A stretch of DNA of 41,042 nucleotides from contig JAUJNI010000002.1 of NCBI GenBank assembly GCA_030446465.1, positions 1-41,042 of the forward strand. Direction: 5' to 3'. Positions 15,212 to 22,176 of the stretch are shown here, in pieces. The notes under the pieces are model-generated. The model did no database searches, was not told where the DNA came from, and saw only the letters and a list, made by a program, of their open reading frames with translations. Source of the DNA: Actinomycetota bacterium (GTDB lineage: Bacteria; Actinomycetota; CADDZG01; WHSQ01). Position 1 is the stretch's first letter. Each line of letters starts with the position of its first letter. Made by a program: the position numbers and the translations under genes.

Positions 15212-15826
15212 TCAGCCGTCCCGCGTGACGGCTGGCTCAATGAACTCAAAAGGAGCGCGCTGTTTCCAGGCCGCAAACTCCGCATGCGGTTCGTCGAAGT
15301 GTCGAACCAGCCGTAGTAGTTCAGGTAGAGGTTGCGCCCGTTCAGCTCCAACGGCAGTTGGGGAGTCCTCGGGGTCCAGCGGATTCCACAAGTACGGGAT
15401 GGCGACACGCGGTCCGAAGATGACCAGGTTTCTCGTACCGGGCAACGCAGCGCTCGGGACCTGAATCACTTTGGGCATTGGGCGCTCCCGTAGGCAGCGC
15501 TCGCCGAAGTCCTGACAGGGCCCGTAGTCGTCAGAGACGAGATGTTCCGGTTCGAGCTCGAACTCAGTGGCGTTGTCGAACCCGATGTTCCGAACCGATG
15601 GGACCTGTATGCGAGCAGCCCACACTCGCTGACGCATCTCCCCTGCGTCCTTAACCGTGTGAATGCCATTTCCACGCAAGACTTCAGCCCATGGCGTTAG
15701 CGGGTGCAACGACCAGTACTGAACGGGTCCGCTGGTGCTCTTGTTGTACCGTCTCGCCCATCTGTTTGGGCTGATCCAAAACGGGGTGTCCCACCCCGAG
15801 ATGCGATACGCAACTACCTCCGGCAC
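15212..15826 (-). CDS. RES-domain toxin
   Basis: A 204-residue protein with a GTG start at 15826, six bases after the stop of the Xre-type gene. It opens with VVAYRISGWDTPFWISPNRW then ARRY, ending RES-like with VAIPYLWNPLDP and LLRLVRHFDEPHAEF. Position, size and the partner identify it as the toxin of a RES-Xre module. Characterised RES toxins deplete cellular NAD+. The RES name-giving residues are less obvious here than in standard members, and the enzyme may be divergent. Gene order (antitoxin first) is the normal one. Confidence 0.68.
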   Translation of the reverse strand: MPEVVAYRISGWDTPFWISPNRWARRYNKSTSGPVQYWSLHPLTPWAEVLRGNGIHTVKDAGEMRQRVWAARIQVPSVRNIGFDNATEFELEPEHLVSDDYGPCQDFGERCLRERPMPKVIQVPSAALPGTRNLVIFGPRVAIPYLWNPLDPEDSPTAVGAERAQPLPELLRLVRHFDEPHAEFAAWKQRAPFEFIEPAVTRDG

Positions 15827-15832
15827 TAGCCG

Positions 15833-16507
15833 TCACGTTGCGGCGCTCGAGCGCGCCGCTGCCGCCAGACTCGTCAAATCCTGGAGGTTCTGCCGTTTGT
15901 CTAGCAGCTGCTTGGGGGCCTTGCCCTTTAGTTCAGGATGCGGCCGCTCCAGCCACGCAACAACGCCCGGCCCAGAGAACGAATGCCGCAGGTTGCTCGT
16001 GATACGAGCAACCACGCGGACTCGCAATGCATCCTCGTCGTGAGGCTCCGTCGGATCCGTAGGGGACACCCAGCGCTGAAACTTCCGAGGGTGGACGCCT
16101 AACACCCGTGCGATGTGAGCCTGCGGCACGTCTAGCGCTTCCACGAGCCATCGGACAACATCCTTGGCGGCTTGATCCTCGTTGGTTGGGATTCCTTCGA
16201 TGACGTCTCGGACAGCCTGCCTCAGTTTCTCAAGCGCAACACGAAGGAGGCGACGTTGCTGCGCCGGCTTATCGAGATCCAACGCATGCCGAGCGAGCAG
16301 CACACCTTGGTGAATTGTCAGTAGGAGGTAGGGATCGATGCGCTTGGCTTCGGAGGCGGGAATTTCGACGACGTCCCGACTTAGATTCCGAATCAGCTTG
16401 TCGACGTCCAGCGGGACTTCCCGCTGGTGAGCGAGCTTGAGGTTAGCGTCACGCAGCTGAGCTTCGAGCCTCCTTGCCGACTCTGGATCGAGCAGCAGCT
16501 TCTCCAC
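15833..16507 (-). CDS. Xre/MbcA/ParS-type antitoxin
   Basis: A 224-residue protein from a GTG at 16507. The N-terminal ~110 residues are helical and unassigned. Residues ~120-145 form a helix-turn-helix (ALDVPQAHIARVLGVHPRKF, QRWV). The C-terminal part, LRHSFSGPGVVAWLERPHPE, then LKGKAPKQLL, is the toxin-binding domain of Xre/MbcA/ParS antitoxins, which blocks the RES active site. It lies directly upstream of the RES gene. A palindrome at 16543-16560 probably serves as its own operator. The call is well supported by the two domains and the neighbour. Confidence 0.82.
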   Translation of the reverse strand: MEKLLLDPESARRLEAQLRDANLKLAHQREVPLDVDKLIRNLSRDVVEIPASEAKRIDPYLLLTIHQGVLLARHALDLDKPAQQRRLLRVALEKLRQAVRDVIEGIPTNEDQAAKDVVRWLVEALDVPQAHIARVLGVHPRKFQRWVSPTDPTEPHDEDALRVRVVARITSNLRHSFSGPGVVAWLERPHPELKGKAPKQLLDKRQNLQDLTSLAAAARSSAAT

Positions 16508-16542
16508 GAGTTGAGCCCTTCTGCCAGGCTGGGTCTGGTACC

Positions 16543-16560
16543 TGTCATATTAGTACGACA
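16543..16560. promoter_or_regulatory. Inverted repeat upstream of the RES-Xre operon
   Basis: TGTCATA (16543-16549) and TACGACA (16554-16560) form an inverted repeat with one mismatch around a 4-base centre, 36 bases upstream of the Xre GTG start. Xre-type antitoxins usually repress their own promoter at such sites, so autoregulation is likely but inferred. Confidence 0.5.
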
Positions 16561-16656
16561 ACTCAGCGACAGAAAGGAATGTGTCTCTAGGGCCTCGTCC
16601 GAGGCATCCCACTGGAGATCCCAGGGCCCCTTGGAGTGTGCATCGGATGCTAATCC

Positions 16657-17016
16657 GATTCGCTGCAGCCTACTGGGCCGGACTGGGCCAACGGTGGCAA
16701 AGGGCCCTATACCCCTCCTTCGAACCCCGCCGACTATGGACGTGCAGCTCAGTGGGTCGCCGGTCACTTCAAAGGCCGTGTGATGGCATGGGAAGTCTGG
16801 AACGAGCCGAACCTCGCAGGGGGCCACTTCTGGACTGGAACCGCCGGCGACTACGCAACCTTGTTGAAGGCCTCCTACTCGAGGTTCAAGGCCGGTGATG
16901 CGCGAGCCAAGGTCGTGGCTGGAAGCGTGGTCTACAACGACGACATGTGGCTTGGCCAGATGTACGCAGCAGGCGCCAAGGGATACTTAGAGCTAAAGGC
17001 CTTCCTGACAAACTAG
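16657..17016 (+). pseudogene. Internal fragment of a clan GH-A glycosidase
   Basis: An open frame with no proper start reads WANGGKGPYTPPSNPADYGR, AAQWVAGHFKGRVMAWEVWN, EPN, then GDYATLLKASYSRFKAGDAR and KVVAGSVVYNDDMW, to a TAG at 17014. The A-W-E-V-W-N-E-P-N motif with its catalytic acid Glu is typical of GH5/GH39-type barrels. Only about a third of a barrel is left: the N-terminal strands and the nucleophile half are missing. Upstream sequence back to 16508 gives no credible continuation. It is probably the relic of a secreted or cytoplasmic glycosidase. Confidence 0.68.
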
Positions 17017-17144
17017 GTCGTCACCCCAAAGCGAACCCAGTGCCTCGGCTGCCGGGGGCGCAGCCTCGTCGGCCGACCTGCTTGTAGAAGCGACGGTTGA
17101 TAGGGTCAGCCTGGCCGGAAGTGAACTGTCGATAGGGGTTGAAG

Positions 17145-17588
17145 ATGATCAAATTTGAGATCACCGAGGTGGTCGATCGACCGGCGGAAGAGGTCTTCGC
17201 CTACTTGACCGACGCGGAGAAGTTGCCCGAGTGGCAATCGATGGTCTCTGAGTCAAGGCAAAATTCTCCGGGGCCGATCGGCGTGGGCACCCGGGTGACC
17301 AACGTGCGCAACTTCTTGGGCCGCCGGATCGAATCTGAGGCCGAGGTTACGGCGTACGAGTCGCCGAGGAGATTCGACCTCCGGGTGGTCTCCGGTCCGA
17401 TTCCCTTCCAGATCAGCCATACCCTCGAGCCGAGGGAGGCAACAACAGTCGTGAAGGTTGAGGCTCAAGGGGAGCCGGGTGGCTTCTTCAAGGTTGCCGA
17501 ACCTCTGGTGGGCCGACAAGCAGAGCGCCAGTTCAAGACCGACTTTGCAACGCTCAAGGATTTGCTGGAGGCACAGGCCAGCGGCTAG
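17145..17588 (+). CDS. SRPBCC-fold (polyketide cyclase/START-like) protein
   Basis: A 147-residue protein from ATG 17145, preceded by AGGGG at good spacing (a TTG at 17139 is less likely). The pattern FEITEVVDRPAEEVFAYLTD, AEKLPEWQSMV, GVGTRVTNVRN and a long C-terminal helix ending FKTDFATLKDLLEAQ is the standard SRPBCC helix-grip fold, which holds a hydrophobic ligand. Actinobacteria have many such proteins without defined ligands. It is followed 57 bases later by the LLM oxidoreductase on the same strand and may form an operon with it. Confidence 0.87.
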   Translation: MIKFEITEVVDRPAEEVFAYLTDAEKLPEWQSMVSESRQNSPGPIGVGTRVTNVRNFLGRRIESEAEVTAYESPRRFDLRVVSGPIPFQISHTLEPREATTVVKVEAQGEPGGFFKVAEPLVGRQAERQFKTDFATLKDLLEAQASG

Positions 17589-17645
17589 AGAGGCGCCTGT
17601 CTTCATGAGTTGCGATGCGGGCTTTCGGAACGAATGAGGTGAGCA

Positions 17646-18494
17646 GTGGAACTTGGTTTGGACGTCTCTCAACATCAGCTCACGTGGCAGGAGCTGCTTG
17701 ATCGAGTTCGCTGGGCCGAGGAGACGGGCTTCGACGGCGCTTGGATCTTCGATCATTTCAAGGCGCTGTACGGAGATCCCGACGGCCCCTGTCTCGAGGC
17801 CTGGACCCTTCTGGCTGCACTGGGTGCGTCCACCAGTCGCATCCGGCTCGGGCCGCTCGTCACGGGCATCACCTATCGTCACCCATCGATGCTTGCTACC
17901 GAGGTTGTCACGGCGGATCACGTCTCCGAGGGGCGCATCGAGCTCGCGGTCGGCGCGGCATGGAACGAGCGCGAACACCGTGAGCTCGGCATCGATTTTC
18001 CCGGACCGGCCGAACGCGTTCACAGGCTCGAGGAAGCTATCCAGGTCATGGACCTGCTCATGACCAGCGACGACGCGAGCTTCGACGGCCGCTTCTACCG
18101 CCTCGACCACGCCTCCTACAATCCCAAGCCGGTGCAACAACCGCGTCCGCCGCTGTGGATCGGCGGCGGCGGTGAGAAGCTCATGCTTCCACTGGTCGCC
18201 AGGCGTGCCGATGTTTGGCATGGTTTCGGAGACGTCGGCTCGATTGAACGTAAGTCGCGCCTTCTCGACCAATTGGCCGAACAGGCGGGCAGGGATCCCG
18301 TCTCGATCCGCAGGTCGACGGACCTGTCGATCTCCGAGCCGTGGGACCAGGTGCGCGCACGTGCCGAAGCCCTCGCAGGGCTGGGAGTCAGCTACCTCAC
18401 TGTCGGGTGGCCCTCCCAGGGAAAGGCTCGCCTCGATGAGTTTGTCGAGTCCGTCATGCCCGACGTTAGAAGCCTCGAGCCAAGCTCCTCCTGA
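17646..18494 (+). CDS. LLM-class (probably F420-dependent) oxidoreductase
   Basis: A 282-residue protein with a GTG start. The luciferase-like TIM barrel is recognised by AEETGFDGAWIFDHFKALYG, LLAALGASTSRIRLGPLVTG, HPSMLATEVVTADHVSEGRI and PLWIGGGGEKLMLPLVARRA. In actinobacteria this branch mostly uses the deazaflavin F420, though FMN cannot be excluded. The substrate is unknown. A hairpin follows at 18502-18518, suggesting that the SRPBCC-LLM unit ends here. Intact and cytoplasmic. Confidence 0.9.
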   Translation: MELGLDVSQHQLTWQELLDRVRWAEETGFDGAWIFDHFKALYGDPDGPCLEAWTLLAALGASTSRIRLGPLVTGITYRHPSMLATEVVTADHVSEGRIELAVGAAWNEREHRELGIDFPGPAERVHRLEEAIQVMDLLMTSDDASFDGRFYRLDHASYNPKPVQQPRPPLWIGGGGEKLMLPLVARRADVWHGFGDVGSIERKSRLLDQLAEQAGRDPVSIRRSTDLSISEPWDQVRARAEALAGLGVSYLTVGWPSQGKARLDEFVESVMPDVRSLEPSSS

Positions 18495-18501
18495 AGGTTT
18501 G

Positions 18502-18518
18502 CCCTTCCATCGGAAGGG
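18502..18518 (+). terminator. Hairpin after the LLM oxidoreductase
   Basis: CCCTTCC-ATC-GGAAGGG is a perfect 7-bp stem with a 3-base loop, 8 bases after the LLM stop codon and before the recombinase gene. It lacks a T-run, so it may be a weak terminator or a stabilising 3' hairpin. Confidence 0.45.
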
Positions 18519-18584
18519 ACTTCGTGTCGTACCCCTTGTTCATACTTATGCGAGGCCGCGCGCATATGACTAGGGGAAGGCAAG

Positions 18585-19598
18585 ATGGGAATCGGCGCGG
18601 CACGAGATTCAACAACGGATCACCGAGGACGGTCGGGATCGCTCTCGGACTTCTTAATCGAGGAGTGGCTGCCGACGATCGAGTCGACCATTCGTGCGAC
18701 GACCTTGATCAACTACCGCACCCATATCGAGCGTCACATAGCTCCGCGGCTCGGGTCGCAGCCGCTCGAGTCCCTTGACGGGCGGAGCTTGAATCGCCTC
18801 TACGCCGATCTGCTTACCAACGGGCGCTTGGACGGTAAGGGGGCCCTCAGCAGGACGACGGTCCGGCGCATCCACGCCACCATCCACAGAGCCCTCAGGG
18901 ATGCAGTTCGGTGGGGGAGGCTCGAGACGAACCCTGCAGACAACTGCGACCCTCCGCGCGAGCGCGCCGACGACGTCAAGGAGATGCAGACGTGGACCAC
19001 CGCCGAGCTCCGAACCTTTCTGGATCACGTTCGTGACGATCCGCTGTTCCCGATGTGGCTTCTCTTTGCGACAACGGGCATGAGAAGAGGTGAGGTGCTG
19101 GGTCTGAGGTGGTCCGACGTCGACCTCGAAAGACATCAACTTGCGGTGCGTCAGTCGCTCGTTGTGGCAGGAAGCGAACGTAAGATCTCACGACCCAAGA
19201 CGTCTCGAGGGCGCCGCGTGATAGCACTCGACAAAGCAACGGTTGAGGTGCTGGCCGACCATCTCCAGCGACGAGTGAACGACAAGAGCAGTGGCTCCCA
19301 GAAGAGACGTGATGATCTGGTGTTCTGCCTCGACGACGGAGCGCCCCTTGACCCCAATCGAGTTTCCAAGCTCTTTGCGAAACGTGTGGCCGGCTCGGGA
19401 TTGCCGCGCATCCGACTGCACGATCTGCGCCACACTCACGCGACGCTTGCTCTCCAGCTGGGCCTTCACCCCAAGATCGTCTCCGAGCGCCTGGGTCACG
19501 CAACCGTTTCCATGACTCTCGACGTCTACAGCCACGCGCTGGAGAGCATGCAGCAAGAGGCGGCCGCACAGCTGGGGCAGGCGTTGTTCGGCGAGTAA
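18585..19598 (+). CDS. Tyrosine recombinase / phage-type integrase
   Basis: A 337-residue protein from ATG 18585 with GGGGAAGG upstream. Residues ~20-115 are a SAM-like core-binding domain (FLIEEWLPTIESTIRATTLI, NYRTHIERHIAPRLG). The catalytic domain holds the conserved Arg in TTGMRRGEVLGLRW, the H-x-x-R box in RLHDLRHTHATLAL, and LGHATVSMTLDVYSH with the box III His and nucleophilic Tyr. It is complete and could be active in site-specific integration. No excisionase, other phage genes or tRNA target are visible nearby. It sits where the eroded left part of the window gives way to the compact right part. Confidence 0.93.
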   Translation: MGIGAARDSTTDHRGRSGSLSDFLIEEWLPTIESTIRATTLINYRTHIERHIAPRLGSQPLESLDGRSLNRLYADLLTNGRLDGKGALSRTTVRRIHATIHRALRDAVRWGRLETNPADNCDPPRERADDVKEMQTWTTAELRTFLDHVRDDPLFPMWLLFATTGMRRGEVLGLRWSDVDLERHQLAVRQSLVVAGSERKISRPKTSRGRRVIALDKATVEVLADHLQRRVNDKSSGSQKRRDDLVFCLDDGAPLDPNRVSKLFAKRVAGSGLPRIRLHDLRHTHATLALQLGLHPKIVSERLGHATVSMTLDVYSHALESMQQEAAAQLGQALFGE

Positions 19599-19643
19599 GG
19601 GCAAGAGTTGACTACGAGCGGGGTACCGGCTCGATTCTCGCAT

Positions 19644-20108
19644 TCAGTTTCCGACCAGTACCCAAGCGGCCCAGCAGGCCACCATTGCGAGGCCCGCGCC
19701 GAGCTCGAGGAGGGTGCCGATTCCGAAGCCGATTACTGCGCTCTTCGTCGAACGCCATGCGACCGACCAATCGCGGGTGCGGCGGTGCTCCATGACGAGC
19801 AGGCCTGCGACCCCGCCGACAGGCAGCCCGACAACGGGAATGAGGAAGAAACCGATGATGGCAGCGACTCCGGCAACGGCGACGCTCGATCGGGTGGCGC
19901 CGGCGGCCGAGGCCCTGCGCTTGGAAACCACGAGCTTGGCGATGGTGCCGGCCACGAGGAGGACGGTGATGAACGTCATGGCGATCCACCCCTCGGTGCC
20001 GAACCCGGCCACCATTCCGTAGCCCACAGCTGCAACCCACACCAGCAGGAGGCCGGGAAGCAGTGGCACGAACGTCCCTACCAAGCCGACCGCCATCACA
20101 AGTGCCAC
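19644..20108 (-). CDS. DUF456 membrane protein
   Basis: A 154-residue hydrophobic protein, GTG start at 20108; upstream in frame lies the stop of the threonine dehydratase-like gene (20130-20132). The motifs VGLVGTFVPLLPGLLLVWVA and FFLIPVVGLPVGGVAGLLVM (Gly/Pro-rich membrane hairpins) identify DUF456, a family of small multi-pass proteins of unknown function. About four or five membrane segments are visible. The 21-base gap from the dehydratase gene implies one transcript. Nothing in the sequence tells what it does. Confidence 0.85.
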   Translation of the reverse strand: MALVMAVGLVGTFVPLLPGLLLVWVAAVGYGMVAGFGTEGWIAMTFITVLLVAGTIAKLVVSKRRASAAGATRSSVAVAGVAAIIGFFLIPVVGLPVGGVAGLLVMEHRRTRDWSVAWRSTKSAVIGFGIGTLLELGAGLAMVACWAAWVLVGN

Positions 20109-20129
20109 CAGGGCGATGCCGGTCCCCGC

Positions 20130-21113
20130 TCATGTGGCTCCCGCCTCGAGGACTGCTGTGAGCTGGCCGGGGGCGATGTTGGCGCCACTGCAGATCAGCG
20201 CGATCTTCTTGCCTGAGATCATGTCGGACAGGGATCCCTTGAGAGCGGCTGCCAGTGCCGCTGCGCCCGCTGGCTCTACCAGGTTCCGCGTCCTCTCGAT
20301 CATGTGGAAGTTCGCGACGAGCAGCTCTTTTTCCTCGACCAACAAGAAGTCGTCGAGCATGGCCCACAGGACGCGCTGGGGAAGGTCGAACGCAGTGCGG
20401 GTGGCGAGCCCCTCCGCAGCGGTTCCCATATCGGCTGCGACCAACTTTCGCTCTTTCCACGACCGCCAGGCAGCGGGGGCGGCGGCGGCCTGCACCCCGA
20501 TGACCCGAGTGTGCGGGCGGATCCCCTTGGCGGCAATGCAGGTGCCCGCTGCGCCGCTGCCCCCGCCCACGGGCACGATGATGGTGTCGATGTCGGGTTG
20601 ATCTTGAAGGATCTCGAGCGCGTAGGTTCCCACTCCCGCGAGCAGGTCCGGTTCGTTGCCGGAGTGGATGTACCGGTAGCCATTGTCTGCAGCTAGCGAC
20701 TCACAGTGCTCGCGCGCCTCGTCGAAGTCGACGCCGTGCACGACGACCTCCGCGCCGCTGTCCTTCATGGCGGCGAGCTTCACCGGGTTGGCTCGTTCCG
20801 GCACGCAGATGATGGCGCGTATACCGAACAAGCGGGCCGCGTATGCGACCGATTGCCCGTGGTTTCCGGTGGACGCTGCGATGACTCCAGTCGGACGCTC
20901 TTCCGGCGCCAGCTTCGCCATGAGGTTGATCCCCCCGCGGATCTTGAAGGCACCGGTGGGGAGGTGGTTCTCGTGTTTGACCCAGGTCTCGGCCCCCGTA
21001 AGGCGGTCGAGGGCCGGGTAGTGATAGAGCGGTGTGCGCGGCAAATACACAGAGATGCGACGGTGTGCCGCCAGCACGTCGCTCACGGTGGGGAACGTGC
21101 CGGTGTCGACCAT
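20130..21113 (-). CDS. PLP-dependent threonine/serine dehydratase-like enzyme
   Basis: A 327-residue fold-type II PLP enzyme. The Schiff-base Lys57 lies in LPTGAFKIRGG, the substrate loop in AASTGNHGQSVA, and the phosphate-binding loop in VPVGGGSGAAGTC. The length without a C-terminal ACT regulatory domain fits catabolic threonine dehydratase, serine racemase or hydroxyaspartate ammonia-lyase, which cannot be separated by eye. It would deaminate a hydroxy-amino acid to a keto acid and ammonia. It is followed by DUF456 on the same strand and is divergent from the VOC dioxygenase gene. Confidence 0.9.
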   Translation of the reverse strand: MVDTGTFPTVSDVLAAHRRISVYLPRTPLYHYPALDRLTGAETWVKHENHLPTGAFKIRGGINLMAKLAPEERPTGVIAASTGNHGQSVAYAARLFGIRAIICVPERANPVKLAAMKDSGAEVVVHGVDFDEAREHCESLAADNGYRYIHSGNEPDLLAGVGTYALEILQDQPDIDTIIVPVGGGSGAAGTCIAAKGIRPHTRVIGVQAAAAPAAWRSWKERKLVAADMGTAAEGLATRTAFDLPQRVLWAMLDDFLLVEEKELLVANFHMIERTRNLVEPAGAAALAAALKGSLSDMISGKKIALICSGANIAPGQLTAVLEAGAT

Positions 21114-21236
21114 GGTCGAACTGTAGAGCGGAGGCCCATCGATGTCTCGGTGCCCGCGCGCGCCCGTCGCTTATCAGGAATAGGCGTCGCGCACGGCTCG
21201 TTGCCCAAGTGAGATGACGACTCTCAAGGGGAGGAC

Positions 21237-22163
21237 ATGAAACTCGAGGGGATTCACCACATCACGGCGATTACCGGCGACGCTCCCCGAAACGTCGAGT
21301 TCTATGCCGGCACGCTGGGCCTGAGGTTGGTGAAGAAGACAGTCAACCAGGACGATCCGACCGTCTACCACCTGTTCTATGCGGACGAGAAGGGCAGCCC
21401 CGGATCCGACATCACCTTCTTCGAGTACCCCGGAGTTGCCCGCGGGCGAGCGGGGGCCGGAATGGTTCACCGGATCGCCTGGCGCATTGGCTCACCGGAG
21501 GCGTTGGACTTCTGGGAGGAACGCCTCAACGCCCACAACGTCGCAAGCAAGCGGGGGCCCGACTACCTGAGGTTCGACGATCCCGAGGGCCTTGGCCTCG
21601 AGCTGCGCGTGACCGAAACGTCGGACGAACCGCTGCGAGCCAACCACCCCGATATCCCCGCGGAGCTTGCTCTCCTTGGGTTCGACGGCGTGTGTGCCTA
21701 CAGTGCCGATCCGCAAGCAAGCGCCAGGTTCCTGGGGGACGCAGTGGGATTCACCCCTCAATCCGACAACGAATGGACCGTGCGAGGCGCACAGCGGGGA
21801 TCGTTCTATGTCTATGACGTGGCGCCTGAGCAGCGAGGGCTAAACGGAGCCGGAACCGTTCATCACGTGGCGTGGGCCTCGCCTCTGGAGGAGCACGCCT
21901 CGTGGAGGGAGCGCGTCGTTGCGGCCGGCGGAGACGTCACTCCGATCATCGACCGCTTCTACTTCAAGTCGATCTACTTCAGGGAGCCATCGGGCGTGCT
22001 ATTCGAGATCGCCACCATGGGCCCCGGCTTCACCGCCGATGAGCCCGCCGAATCTCTCGGTGAGTCGCTGTCCCTGCCGCCTGCGTTCGAATCGCTCCGG
22101 GACGAGCTGGTCAAGGTCCTGACGCCCCTGCCCAATCCGCGAGCGGAGTCGCTGACTCGCTGA
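21237..22163 (+). CDS. VOC-family ring-cleaving dioxygenase-like protein
   Basis: A 308-residue protein from ATG 21237 with GGGGAGG just upstream. It has two pairs of VOC (glyoxalase/extradiol) modules: LEGIHHITAITGDAPRNVEF at the start and GTVHHVAWASPLEEH in the second half, plus IYFREPSGVLFEIATMGPGF carrying the C-terminal metal Glu. This arrangement matches the MhqO/LinE-like hydroquinone dioxygenase group, which uses iron to open aromatic rings. The actual substrate is unknown. It is a single gene, convergent with the membrane-SDR fusion (gap 13 bases). Confidence 0.88.
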   Translation: MKLEGIHHITAITGDAPRNVEFYAGTLGLRLVKKTVNQDDPTVYHLFYADEKGSPGSDITFFEYPGVARGRAGAGMVHRIAWRIGSPEALDFWEERLNAHNVASKRGPDYLRFDDPEGLGLELRVTETSDEPLRANHPDIPAELALLGFDGVCAYSADPQASARFLGDAVGFTPQSDNEWTVRGAQRGSFYVYDVAPEQRGLNGAGTVHHVAWASPLEEHASWRERVVAAGGDVTPIIDRFYFKSIYFREPSGVLFEIATMGPGFTADEPAESLGESLSLPPAFESLRDELVKVLTPLPNPRAESLTR

Positions 22164-22176
22164 ACCCGGGCGCCGG

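Noticed and set aside
15212-16507. RES/Xre pair as a novel defence system
   Set aside because: The antitoxin domains and gene order match the known RES-Xre toxin-antitoxin family, so no new system is needed to explain it.
17253-18272. 339-codon minus-strand open frame
   Set aside because: Antisense to the SRPBCC and LLM genes, which both have full family signatures and ribosome sites.
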